Both the position numbers and the translations under genes were made by a program. The notes below the pieces were generated by a model, which searched no databases, had not been told where the DNA came from, and worked only from the letters and a program-made list of their open reading frames with translations. From Acholeplasmatales bacterium (GTDB taxonomy: Bacteria; Bacillota_I; Bacilli_A; Acholeplasmatales; Anaeroplasmataceae): a stretch of DNA of 19,710 nucleotides. This document shows positions 8,763 through 15,304 of this stretch, one piece after another. Where the stretch lies: assembly GCA_017388605.1 (NCBI GenBank), contig JAFPIE010000212.1, positions 1 to 19,710 on the forward strand, read 5' to 3'. Each line of letters starts with the position of its first letter. Within the stretch, counting starts at the first letter, position 1.

Positions 8763-8795
8763 TTTATAGTTTTTATAGTTTTAAGCTTAAAAATG

Positions 8796-8804
8796 TGGTA
8801 CGAT
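8796..8804 (+). promoter_or_regulatory. Extended -10 promoter of the first aldolase gene
   Basis: TG-G-TACGAT is an extended -10, and the surrounding ATGTGGTA is identical to that of the fhs promoter. No good -35 is visible (TAGTTT at 8776-8781). A 14-base palindrome (8779-8792) fills the spacer and could be an operator or a weak terminator of purE. Confidence 0.45.
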
Positions 8805-8848
8805 ATAAATAGCATTTATTACATTAATAATTATAGGAGGAATGAATA

Positions 8849-9832
8849 ATGCCTTTAGTAAATTCAAAAGAATTATTTGAAAAAGCTTATAAGGAAGGAT
8901 ATGCTGTTGGTGCTTTCAATGTTAACAACATGGAAATCGTTCAGGCTATCACTGAAGCTGCTGGTGAATTAAATTCTCCAGTTATCCTACAAGTATCTTC
9001 TGGTGCTAGAAAGTATGCTAACGCTAGATACTTAGTTCATATGGTTCAAGCAGCTGTAGAGAACAACCCTAATATTCCAATCGTTTTACACCTAGACCAT
9101 GGTGATTCATTCGAATTATGTAAGGCTTGTATCGATGATGGCTTTACATCTGTTATGATTGACTATTCTGGTCATCCTTATGAAGAGAATGTTGAAGTAA
9201 CAAAGAAGGTTTGTGATTACGCTCATGACGTTAAGGCTCGTGGTCGTTATGTAACAGTAGAAGCTGAGCTTGGTACTTTAGCAGGTGTTGAGGATGATGT
9301 AAAGGTTGAGTTTGGTAAGTCAAGCTATACAGATCCAGATCAGGTACAGGATTTCGTAACTCGTACTGGTGTTGACTCTTTAGCAATCGCTATTGGTACA
9401 TCTCATGGTGCATACAAGTTCAAGGCTGAGCAGTGTACAAGAAATAAGGATGGTATTTTAGTTCCACCTCCACTAAGATTCGATATCTTAAAGGAAGTTG
9501 AAAAGAGATTACCAGGATTCCCTATTGTATTACATGGTTCTTCATCCGTTCCACAGGAATATGTTAAGATCATTAACGAGCATGGTGGAAAGATGCCAGA
9601 TGCTATCGGTATTCCAGAGGATCAGCTAAGAGAAGCAGCTAAGATGGCTGTATGTAAGATTAACATTGACTCAGACTTACGTTTAGGTATGACTGCAGCA
9701 ATCCGTCTTCATTTTGATGAGCATCCTGATCATTTCGATCCACGTCAGTATTTAGGCGATGGTAGAAAGAATGTTAAGGATGTTGTAAAGCATAAGATTG
9801 TAGAAGTTTTAGGCTCTAACAATAAGGCTTAA
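8849..9832 (+). CDS. fba: Class II fructose-1,6-bisphosphate aldolase, long (327 aa) subtype
   Basis: This zinc aldolase cleaves fructose-1,6-bisphosphate to DHAP and glyceraldehyde-3-phosphate in glycolysis, or runs in reverse. Visible active-site residues are HLDHG (catalytic D83, zinc ligand H84), H186 in GTSHGAYKFK and H229 in VLHGSSSVP; the phosphate loop KINIDSDLR follows. Relative to the ~285-residue Bacillus enzyme it carries inserts around CTRNKDGILVPPPLRF and EHGGKMPDAIGIPEDQL, as seen in the bacterial/amitochondriate-protist group of class II aldolases. AGGAGG lies 8 bases before ATG 8849; an ATG at 8843 runs straight into TAA and is not a start. It has its own promoter and terminator. 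A second, distinct aldolase gene lies 5.5 kb downstream. Confidence 0.95.
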   Translation: MPLVNSKELFEKAYKEGYAVGAFNVNNMEIVQAITEAAGELNSPVILQVSSGARKYANARYLVHMVQAAVENNPNIPIVLHLDHGDSFELCKACIDDGFTSVMIDYSGHPYEENVEVTKKVCDYAHDVKARGRYVTVEAELGTLAGVEDDVKVEFGKSSYTDPDQVQDFVTRTGVDSLAIAIGTSHGAYKFKAEQCTRNKDGILVPPPLRFDILKEVEKRLPGFPIVLHGSSSVPQEYVKIINEHGGKMPDAIGIPEDQLREAAKMAVCKINIDSDLRLGMTAAIRLHFDEHPDHFDPRQYLGDGRKNVKDVVKHKIVEVLGSNNKA

Positions 9833-9840
9833 TAAATATT

Positions 9841-9877
9841 GGATGAGTGCTACTAGATTAGCATTCATCCTTTTTTC
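9841..9877 (+). terminator. Terminator of the first aldolase gene
   Basis: GGATGAGTGCTA (9841-9852) pairs with TAGCATTCATCC (9859-9870), 12 pairs with one G-U, over a 6-base loop and followed by six T. Confidence 0.93.
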
Positions 9878-9890
9878 TTTAATTATGAAA

Positions 9891-9907
9891 ATGGTAATCG
9901 CTTCCAT
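9891..9907. promoter_or_regulatory. Candidate LacI/CcpA-type operator (cre-like) upstream of guaB
   Basis: On the minus strand ATGGAAGCGATTACC matches 14 of the 15 positions of the cre consensus WTGNAARCGNWWWCA. Its central CG lies 53 bases upstream of the guaB -10. A similar site with the same AGCGATT core occurs at nearly the same distance before the second aldolase promoter. No regulator is identified in the window. Confidence 0.4.
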
Positions 9908-9929
9908 AAAGGAATGAGGTTAAATTATA

Positions 9930-9958
9930 TTGAAAATAAATGATTTAAATGTTAAAAT
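9930..9958 (+). promoter_or_regulatory. Sigma-A promoter of guaB
   Basis: TTGAAA (9930-9935), 17-base spacer and TAAAAT (9953-9958). Initiation near 9965 gives a ~30-base leader ending in GGAGG. Confidence 0.7.
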
Positions 9959-9993
9959 GGTTTAAAATTATAATATTTTTGGAGGATTATGAT

Positions 9994-11496
9994 ATGGCTT
10001 TTTATTATGATGAACCATCACATACTTTTAGTGAGTATTTGTTAGTTCCTGGTTACTCTGATGAGAATTGTATTCCACAAAATGTTTCTCTAAAGACACC
10101 ACTTGTAAAATTTAAAAAGGGTGAAGAACCAGCAATTTCTATGAACATTCCTATGATTTCTGCAATCATGCAATCTGTATCTAACGATACGATGGCAATT
10201 GCTTTAGCAAAGGAAGGTGGAATTTCCTTTATTTATGGTTCTCAAACGGTTGAGAATCAAGCTGCAATGGTAAAGAAGGTTAAATCCTATAAGGCAGGCT
10301 TTGTTACAAGTGATTGTAACCTATCCCCTGAGGATACCCTAGCTGACGTTTTAGCAATTAAAGAGGAAACAGGTCATTCCACTGTTGCCATTACTGCCGA
10401 TGGTACACCATCTGGTAAGCTAATGGGTATTGTATCTAGTAGAGATTATAGAGTTTCTCGTATGGAAGCAACCTTAAAGGTTAAGGAATTTATGACACCT
10501 ATTGAAAAAATGATTACAGCTCCAGAGGGAACTTCTTTAAAGGAAGCAAATGATATTATTTTTGAGCATAAGTTAAATAGTCTTCCAATTGTCGATAAAA
10601 ATGGTTGTTTAGTTGCATTTGTATTCCGTAAGGATTATGCCTCTCATAAGGAAAATCCATTAGAGCTATTAGATTCTCATAAGAGATATATTGTTGGTGC
10701 TGGTATCAACACAAGAGATTATGAGACAAGAGTACCTGCATTAGTTGAGGCTGGTGCTGATGTATTATGTATTGATTCCTCTGAGGGATTCTCTTGCTGG
10801 CAGAAGAATACAATCAAGTGGATTAGAGATAAGTATGGAGATAAGGTTAAGGTTGGTGCTGGTAATATCGTAGATAGAGAAGGCTTCCGTTTCTTAGCTG
10901 AGGCTGGTGCTGATTTCATCAAGATTGGTATTGGTGGAGGATCTATTTGTATCACAAGAGAAACTAAGGGTATTGGTCGTGGTCAGGCAACTGCAGTTAT
11001 TGAGGTTGCAAAGGCAAGAGATGAATACTTTAAGGAAACTGGTATTTATATTCCTATTTGCTCTGATGGTGGTATTGTTCATGATTACCATATTATACTT
11101 GCTTTAGCTATGGGCTGTGACTTCTGTATGCTTGGTAGATATTTTGCAAGATTCGATGAGTCTCCAACACAGAAAATGCTTGTAAATGGTAACTATATGA
11201 AGGAATATTGGGGTGAAGGAAGCGCTCGTGCAAGAAACTGGCAAAGATATGATTTAGGTGGTTCAAAGAAGCTTTCCTTTGTTGAAGGTGTTGATTCTTA
11301 TGTTCCATATGCTGGTCCACTTCATGATACACTTGCAGTTACATTATCTAAGATTCGTCATACAATGTGTAACTGTGGTGCATTATCTATTCCTGAATTA
11401 CAATCTAAGGCTAAATTAACATTAGTATCTAGTGTATCTATCGTTGAAGGTGGAGCACACGATGTTGTTGTAAAGAATAGTAATACAAATAATTAA
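9994..11496 (+). CDS. guaB: Inosine-5'-monophosphate dehydrogenase
   Basis: IMPDH oxidises IMP to XMP with NAD+, the committed step to GMP. The 500-residue product has the TIM barrel split by a CBS pair: residues ~105-155 ([10 protein letters not shown]...GIVSSRDYR) and ~165-215 ([23 protein letters not shown]). [13 protein letters not shown] starts the second half of the barrel and [20 protein letters not shown] is the active-site loop with catalytic Cys319. The flap [10 protein letters not shown]...[11 protein letters not shown] follows. The [10 protein letters not shown]...GRGQATA loop resembles the eukaryote-like/clostridial variant rather than the GPGSICTTR form. I chose ATG 9994 because GGAGG is 9 bases upstream; the in-frame ATG at 9949 would overlap the -10 box. 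It has its own promoter and a terminator directly after the stop, with no guaA nearby. Confidence 0.96.
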   Translation: MAFYYDEPSHTFSEYLLVPGYSDENCIPQNVSLKTPLVKFKKGEEPAISMNIPMISAIMQSVSNDTMAIALAKEGGISFIYGSQTVENQAAMVKKVKSYKAGFVTSDCNLSPEDTLADVLAIKEETGHSTVAITADGTPSGKLMGIVSSRDYRVSRMEATLKVKEFMTPIEKMITAPEGTSLKEANDIIFEHKLNSLPIVDKNGCLVAFVFRKDYASHKENPLELLDSHKRYIVGAGINTRDYETRVPALVEAGADVLCIDSSEGFSCWQKNTIKWIRDKYGDKVKVGAGNIVDREGFRFLAEAGADFIKIGIGGGSICITRETKGIGRGQATAVIEVAKARDEYFKETGIYIPICSDGGIVHDYHIILALAMGCDFCMLGRYFARFDESPTQKMLVNGNYMKEYWGEGSARARNWQRYDLGGSKKLSFVEGVDSYVPYAGPLHDTLAVTLSKIRHTMCNCGALSIPELQSKAKLTLVSSVSIVEGGAHDVVVKNSNTNN

Positions 11497-11499
11497 TTC

Positions 11500-11524
11500 A
11501 AGGGGCATTTGCCCCTTTTCTTTA
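11500..11524 (+). terminator. Terminator of guaB
   Basis: AAGGGGC (11500-11506) pairs with GCCCCTT (11511-11517) over a 4-base loop, followed by TTTTCTTT; it begins 3 bases after the guaB stop. Confidence 0.92.
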
Positions 11525-11558
11525 TAAAAAAAGGCCTAAAGAGTGATGCTTTAGGCCT
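11525..11558 (-). terminator. Terminator of the minus-strand gene, overlapping its stop codon
   Basis: Read on the minus strand, AGGCCTAAAG (11558-11549) pairs perfectly with CTTTAGGCCT (11541-11532) over a 7-base loop, then runs into seven T. The TAG stop of the gene (11559-11557) lies at the start of the stem. Confidence 0.88.
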
Positions 11559-12996
11559 ATTGAACATATTCTTTTTGAATGGTTGCATTAGATAATAATT
11601 CTTCTAAAAGCCCCTCTTTAAATTCCTCAATTATAGGGTTTCTTTCAGGAGACATAGAAACTTTACTTGGATCCTTTAGAAGCAGCGCTGCGACTATATT
11701 TGAAATTGGATTTAATGCAATAATATCTTTAGGTGCTCTTGTTTTTGTAAAGAATTCCTTTATATCTGTATAAATCGGACTAATATAATCTGCTGTTGGT
11801 GCAACAGTAGGAGTTGCATATATTATTTTTTTGGTATTTTTATCTAATATAATTGGAATAAATGGTAAATATGCTTCTCCATCCTTTATAACTGGAGCAG
11901 GAGAACCAATTAAATCAAATACGTATGTGTGGTTTCCTTTTTTGAAATTATTTTCCTCTAATAATAACAATTCATTAAAGTATGGTGGATCTATTTGATC
12001 GTTGTTTGCTTTCCTATATTTAACATTGTAATCTTTATCTATGGTAACATTTAAATCAAAGATGTCATTATAGTGTCTTGGATTTTTGGAATATTCATGA
12101 ATAAATAGAATAAACATCTGTAATGCATAATTCAGTTCTTGGAATTGAGCATTCGAGTGTACATAATCGAATGGCCTTCCAATTTTGAATTCGTGGAAGG
12201 AAGGGTATTTTATGTTTTTTATTTCTTTAAGAGTTGAATCTAAGAAGTCTTTCTCCTCTATATTTAGATCATCATAATAATCAAAATAGATTGCATAGGA
12301 ATTTTTTATCATATGTGGGAGTATAGATCTATCATCTATTTCTGCAAGGATACATTCTAAATTTAACTGTTTAAAACCTTCCTCTCCAAAATAAACACAT
12401 AGTCCATAACAAGACCCAGCATTTCCTAATACAATATATGAAATCTCATCATCATTAAAATGAATGGTTATATGATCTTGGTCAGAAAAATATTTCCATG
12501 GTTCATATTCCATTATTCTGTTTGCTTTTTCAACAAGGGTTCTTTTTTGGGTTTTTGATATTTTTTTATATACAACATTATTTATAAAAGCCCACTCTTT
12601 AATGACTTGCTTATAGAAGTTTTCCTCAAATATGTTGTATTCATCCTCAAGGTTATATTCCGAAATTAATTCTTTGAAATGATTATATGAGTTTTTCTTA
12701 TGTAGACAATCCTTTAAAGCATCATTTTCATTTTTTTGAACAAAGGCGCTCATTACTTCAGAATTACTTACTTTGGGAAGTGGAATTATGGATAATTCTA
12801 GTGCTGTAAAATTTGACAAAGGCATTTCATCTATTGAGTAATCATCTAAATGATGAACCTTTAGGGAATCATGAATCTTTGCCCATTCCTCTTCATATAT
12901 TAAAACACTCTCTGTTTTTTTATCGTAAAAATATAATGTGCTCTCTTTTTTATCGTATAAGTATCTAATTAATTTGTTTAAATTCTTCAATGTCAT
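11557..12996 (-). CDS. Uncharacterised protein with UPF0158-like and DUF7309-like regions
   Basis: The ~479-residue cytoplasmic protein has no signal peptide or membrane segment. Residues ~15-150 resemble UPF0158: a short Tyr/acidic strand region (STLYFYDKKTESVLIYEEEW) and then a FxxFKELISEYNLEDEYNIFEENFYKQVIKEWAFIN helical pattern. Residues ~170-270 contain IHFNDDEISYIVLGNAGSCYGLCVYFGEEGF, which resembles DUF7309/DUF6930-type proteins. The rest is unassigned. Both assignments are from memory of the patterns and are tentative; no function is known. The start is uncertain: GTG 12999, ATG 12996 (used here) and TTG 12990 are all possible. AGGTGAT overlaps the first two, so TTG has the best spacing. 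It is the only minus-strand gene here, it converges on guaB, and it alone ends in TAG. Confidence 0.8.
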   Translation of the reverse strand: MTLKNLNKLIRYLYDKKESTLYFYDKKTESVLIYEEEWAKIHDSLKVHHLDDYSIDEMPLSNFTALELSIIPLPKVSNSEVMSAFVQKNENDALKDCLHKKNSYNHFKELISEYNLEDEYNIFEENFYKQVIKEWAFINNVVYKKISKTQKRTLVEKANRIMEYEPWKYFSDQDHITIHFNDDEISYIVLGNAGSCYGLCVYFGEEGFKQLNLECILAEIDDRSILPHMIKNSYAIYFDYYDDLNIEEKDFLDSTLKEIKNIKYPSFHEFKIGRPFDYVHSNAQFQELNYALQMFILFIHEYSKNPRHYNDIFDLNVTIDKDYNVKYRKANNDQIDPPYFNELLLLEENNFKKGNHTYVFDLIGSPAPVIKDGEAYLPFIPIILDKNTKKIIYATPTVAPTADYISPIYTDIKEFFTKTRAPKDIIALNPISNIVAALLLKDPSKVSMSPERNPIIEEFKEGLLEELLSNATIQKEYVQ

Positions 12997-13054
12997 CACC
13001 TATTTATAGTATATATTATTACCAAAAAAATAAAAGAAAAATCTTAAATTTTAT

Positions 13055-13083
13055 TTGACCTATATTATTGTATATAATATAAT
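13055..13083 (+). promoter_or_regulatory. Sigma-A promoter of the DUF1846 gene
   Basis: TTGACC (13055-13060), 17-base spacer and TATAAT (13078-13083). Initiation near 13090 places a terminator-like hairpin within the first 35 transcribed bases. Confidence 0.72.
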
Positions 13084-13106
13084 ATTTAAGGGCACCCTAG
13101 AAAAAC

Positions 13107-13136
13107 ACTCCCTCAAATGGGAGTTTTATTTTTTTT
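13107..13136 (+). terminator. Leader terminator (candidate attenuator) before the DUF1846 gene
   Basis: ACTCCC (13107-13112) pairs with GGGAGT (13119-13124) over a 6-base loop, followed by TTTATTTTTTTT. It lies between a good promoter and the coding start at 13170 and has no gene of its own upstream on this strand. Weak alternative pairings (AGGG at 13089-13092 with CCCT at 13110-13113) could act as an antiterminator. It fits no known riboswitch class I could match. Confidence 0.65.
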
Positions 13137-13169
13137 ATTATATTTTACCCCTGGGAAGAGATGAAAAGT

Positions 13170-14651
13170 ATGAGATTAGCTTTTGATAATGAAAAGTATC
13201 TAGAATTACAATCCAAAAATATCTTGGATAGAGTTTCTAAGTTTGGAAACAAGCTTTATATTGAATTTGGAGGAAAGCTTTTTGATGATTATCATGCATC
13301 AAGAGTATTACCAGGCTTCTTACCAGATTCTAAGCTTAGAATGCTATTAACCTTAAAGGATAAGGTAGAAGTAGTTATTGCAATTAATGCAAAGGACATT
13401 CTTAAAAATAAGATGCGTGGAGATTTAAACATCAATTATGAAACTGAGGTTTTAAGATTGATTGATGCCTTCCGTGCTTCTGGCTTATTTGTTGGTTCTG
13501 TTTGTATTACACAATATCAAACTGCACCACAGGTAGCAAGCTTCAAGAAAAAACTTAATAATCTAGGTGTTAAGACATACCTACATTATGAAATTGCTGG
13601 ATATCCACATGATATAAATAATATTATTTCAGAAAATGGATTTGGTAAGAATCAATATATAGAAACAGAGCGTCCTATTGTTGTCGTTACTGCACCAGGA
13701 CCTGGCTCTGGAAAAATGGCAACCTGTCTATCTCAGCTTTACCATGAAAATAAAAGAGGAGTAAAGGCTGGATATGCGAAGTATGAAACATTCCCTATTT
13801 GGTCTATCCCTTTGAAGCACCCTGTAAATTTAGCCTATGAGGCTGCGACTGCAGACTTAAATGATGTCAATATGATTGACCCATATCATTTAGAGGCATA
13901 TAATAGCTTAGCAGTTAATTATAATAGAGATGTTGAAATATTCCCTGTATTAAAATCTATGTTTGAGGCTATTTATGGTGAATCACCATATAAATCTCCA
14001 ACAGATATGGGAGTAAATATGGCAGGCTTTGCTATATGTGATGATGAGGCTGCATGCCAAGCATCAAAGGATGAAATCATAAGAAGATATTTAAATTCTT
14101 TGGTTGATTTAAGAAATGGTAAGATTGGCCAAGAGGCTGTAGATAAAATCTTATTATTAATGAGACAGCTTAATATTGGCGTTGAGGATAGAAAATGCGT
14201 TCAAGCTGCATTAGATAAAAAGAAGAAAAGCGGTACTGAGGCAATGGCACTTGAGCTTGAGGATGGTACGATTGTAACATCTCGTACAACTCCACTACTT
14301 AGTGCACCTGCCGCATTAATCTTAAATTCATTAAAAACTCTAGCAGGTATTCGTGATTCGATTCCTCTAATTGCACCTGCAATTATAGAACCAATTTCAC
14401 AAATGAAGATTGATAAGCTTGGAAATCATAACCCAAGATTACATTTAGATGAGATTTTAATTGCACTTGCGATTTCTGCAACAACAAACCCACTTGCAGA
14501 TATGGCATTAAAGAAGATTGATGAATTAAAATTCACTCAGGCACATTCTACTGTAATTCTTCCACAGGTAGATTCTGAGGTATTAAAGAAGCTTAAGATT
14601 GAGGTTACAACAGAGCCTGAATTCTATGCACATAAGCTATATTCAAAATAA
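13170..14651 (+). CDS. DUF1846 / UPF0371 family protein of unknown function
   Basis: The 493-residue protein starts MRLAFDNEKYLELQSKNILDRV and continues FGGKLFDDYHASRVLPGF, the conserved opening of DUF1846 (UPF0371) proteins, which are about 500 residues long. Also visible are LIDAFRASGLFVGSVCITQY, a Walker-A-like APGPGSGKMAT (residues 175-185) and HSTVILPQVD near the end. No signal peptide or membrane segment is seen. Structures have been solved for the family, but I know of no established biochemical role. I chose ATG 13170 because family members begin at this point and GGGAAGAG ends 9 bases upstream; an in-frame ATG at 13161 has no spacing from that site. The gene is transcribed alone, from a promoter followed by a leader terminator, suggesting regulation by readthrough. 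Confidence 0.9.
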   Translation: MRLAFDNEKYLELQSKNILDRVSKFGNKLYIEFGGKLFDDYHASRVLPGFLPDSKLRMLLTLKDKVEVVIAINAKDILKNKMRGDLNINYETEVLRLIDAFRASGLFVGSVCITQYQTAPQVASFKKKLNNLGVKTYLHYEIAGYPHDINNIISENGFGKNQYIETERPIVVVTAPGPGSGKMATCLSQLYHENKRGVKAGYAKYETFPIWSIPLKHPVNLAYEAATADLNDVNMIDPYHLEAYNSLAVNYNRDVEIFPVLKSMFEAIYGESPYKSPTDMGVNMAGFAICDDEAACQASKDEIIRRYLNSLVDLRNGKIGQEAVDKILLLMRQLNIGVEDRKCVQAALDKKKKSGTEAMALELEDGTIVTSRTTPLLSAPAALILNSLKTLAGIRDSIPLIAPAIIEPISQMKIDKLGNHNPRLHLDEILIALAISATTNPLADMALKKIDELKFTQAHSTVILPQVDSEVLKKLKIEVTTEPEFYAHKLYSK

Positions 14652-14673
14652 GAGCAAGCAATTGCTCTTTTTT
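14651..14673 (+). terminator. Terminator of the DUF1846 gene
   Basis: AGAGCAA (14651-14657) pairs with TTGCTCT (14662-14668) over a GCAA loop, followed by six T. The stem starts on the last base of the stop codon. Confidence 0.88.
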
Positions 14674-14696
14674 AAATATAGATATATTTTTTGTTG

Positions 14697-14702
14697 TATA
14701 AT
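14697..14702 (+). promoter_or_regulatory. Probable -10 element of the lipoprotein gene
   Basis: A perfect TATAAT preceded by TTG; no good -35 is seen at the usual distance. Initiation near 14708 would leave only a ~14-base leader containing the GAGGGTGAT ribosome site. Confidence 0.45.
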
Positions 14703-14721
14703 TTTAATGAGGGTGATGCGA

Positions 14722-15177
14722 GTGAAAATTAGACTTTTATACCTTATGCTTTTCGGCATATTTGGGATTACATCTTGTAGTTCTATAAATACAACAACAA
14801 ATAATATAGTGGAGGTAGATGAAATGAACATGATTTTAAAAATAAATGATACTCTTGTAGATGCAACATTCTATGATAATGCATCGGTTAAGGAATTAAA
14901 GAAATTAGCTAAGGATACTCTTGTAATTTCTATGCATATGTATGGTGGATTTGAACAGGTTGGAAGTATAGGACATAGGCTTCCATCTAGTGATCAAGAA
15001 TTGACAACAGATTATGGAGATATCGTTTTGTATTCTAGTAATCAGCTTGTAATATTTTATGGTTCAAATACCTGGAGCTATACAAAGCTTGGTCATATTC
15101 ATTTATCAAAAGAGGAACTTAAGGCTTTATTATCGAATGGAGATGTCGTTGTAACATTATCTTTAAGTGAAGCATAA
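14722..15177 (+). CDS. Lipoprotein with cyclophilin-like fold
   Basis: The 151-residue protein begins with a lipoprotein signal, MKIRLLYLMLFGIFGITSC, with lipobox ITSC and modified Cys19. A short Asn/Thr linker follows. Residues ~40-151 match the cyclophilin-like (Cyclophil_like2) family: MILKINDTLVDATFYDNASVKELKKL, then MHMYGGFEQVGSIGHRLPSSDQELTTDYGDIVLYSSNQLVIFYG and YTKLGHI. Family members have a cyclophilin-type beta barrel, but peptidyl-prolyl isomerase activity is not established. The protein should be anchored on the outer face of the membrane. I chose GTG 14722: GAGGGTGAT lies 4 bases before it and it gives a normal-length signal peptide. In-frame ATGs at 14707 and 14716 overlap that ribosome site and would add MRVMR. 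The gene appears to stand alone between the DUF1846 and aldolase genes. Confidence 0.85.
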   Translation: MKIRLLYLMLFGIFGITSCSSINTTTNNIVEVDEMNMILKINDTLVDATFYDNASVKELKKLAKDTLVISMHMYGGFEQVGSIGHRLPSSDQELTTDYGDIVLYSSNQLVIFYGSNTWSYTKLGHIHLSKEELKALLSNGDVVVTLSLSEA

Positions 15178-15188
15178 TGGAATTCTTT

Positions 15189-15203
15189 AAGATAGCGATT
15201 TCA
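15189..15203. promoter_or_regulatory. Candidate LacI/CcpA-type operator (cre-like) upstream of the second aldolase
   Basis: AAGATAGCGATTTCA matches 13 of 15 positions of the cre consensus WTGNAARCGNWWWCA and shares the AGCGATT core with the site before guaB. Its central CG is 52-53 bases upstream of the -10, against 53-54 at guaB. Confidence 0.35.
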
Positions 15204-15212
15204 TCTCATTTT

Positions 15213-15241
15213 TGATTTCGATTTATTGATAATCAAAATCA
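15213..15241. repeat. Inverted repeat overlapping the second aldolase promoter
   Basis: TGATTTCGATT (15213-15223) and AATCAAAATCA (15231-15241) form 11-base arms with one mismatch, spaced by 7 bases. The -35 box TTGATA (15226-15231) lies in the centre. This is a plausible repressor operator. As a terminator it would be poor: A/T-rich with no T run. Confidence 0.55.
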
Positions 15242-15254
15242 TTTAGAATATAAT
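15226..15254 (+). promoter_or_regulatory. Sigma-A promoter of the second aldolase gene
   Basis: TTGATA (15226-15231), 17-base spacer and TATAAT (15249-15254). A second possible -10 (TACTAT, 15270-15275, preceded by TG) lies downstream without a good -35. Confidence 0.7.
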
Positions 15255-15304
15255 TTATATCGCATGGTGTACTATAAGTACAAATATAGGAGGATTTATT
15301 TAAT

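Noticed and set aside
8779..8792. Perfect palindrome TTTTAAGCTTAAAA as terminator of purE
   Set aside because: No loop, no GC stem and no downstream T run; it may be a chance A/T palindrome or an operator, so it is only mentioned with the promoter.
10907..11107. Plus-strand alternative frame inside guaB
   Set aside because: It overlaps the catalytic loop coding region of IMPDH and has no family resemblance.
13090..13112. PreQ1-type riboswitch in the DUF1846 leader
   Set aside because: The ACCC and A-rich stretches are suggestive, but the pseudoknot pairing and conserved tail are missing.
14599..14721. N-terminal extension of the lipoprotein reading frame into the DUF1846 gene
   Set aside because: It crosses the DUF1846 terminator and the lipoprotein -10 box; the GTG at 14722 gives a textbook lipoprotein signal.
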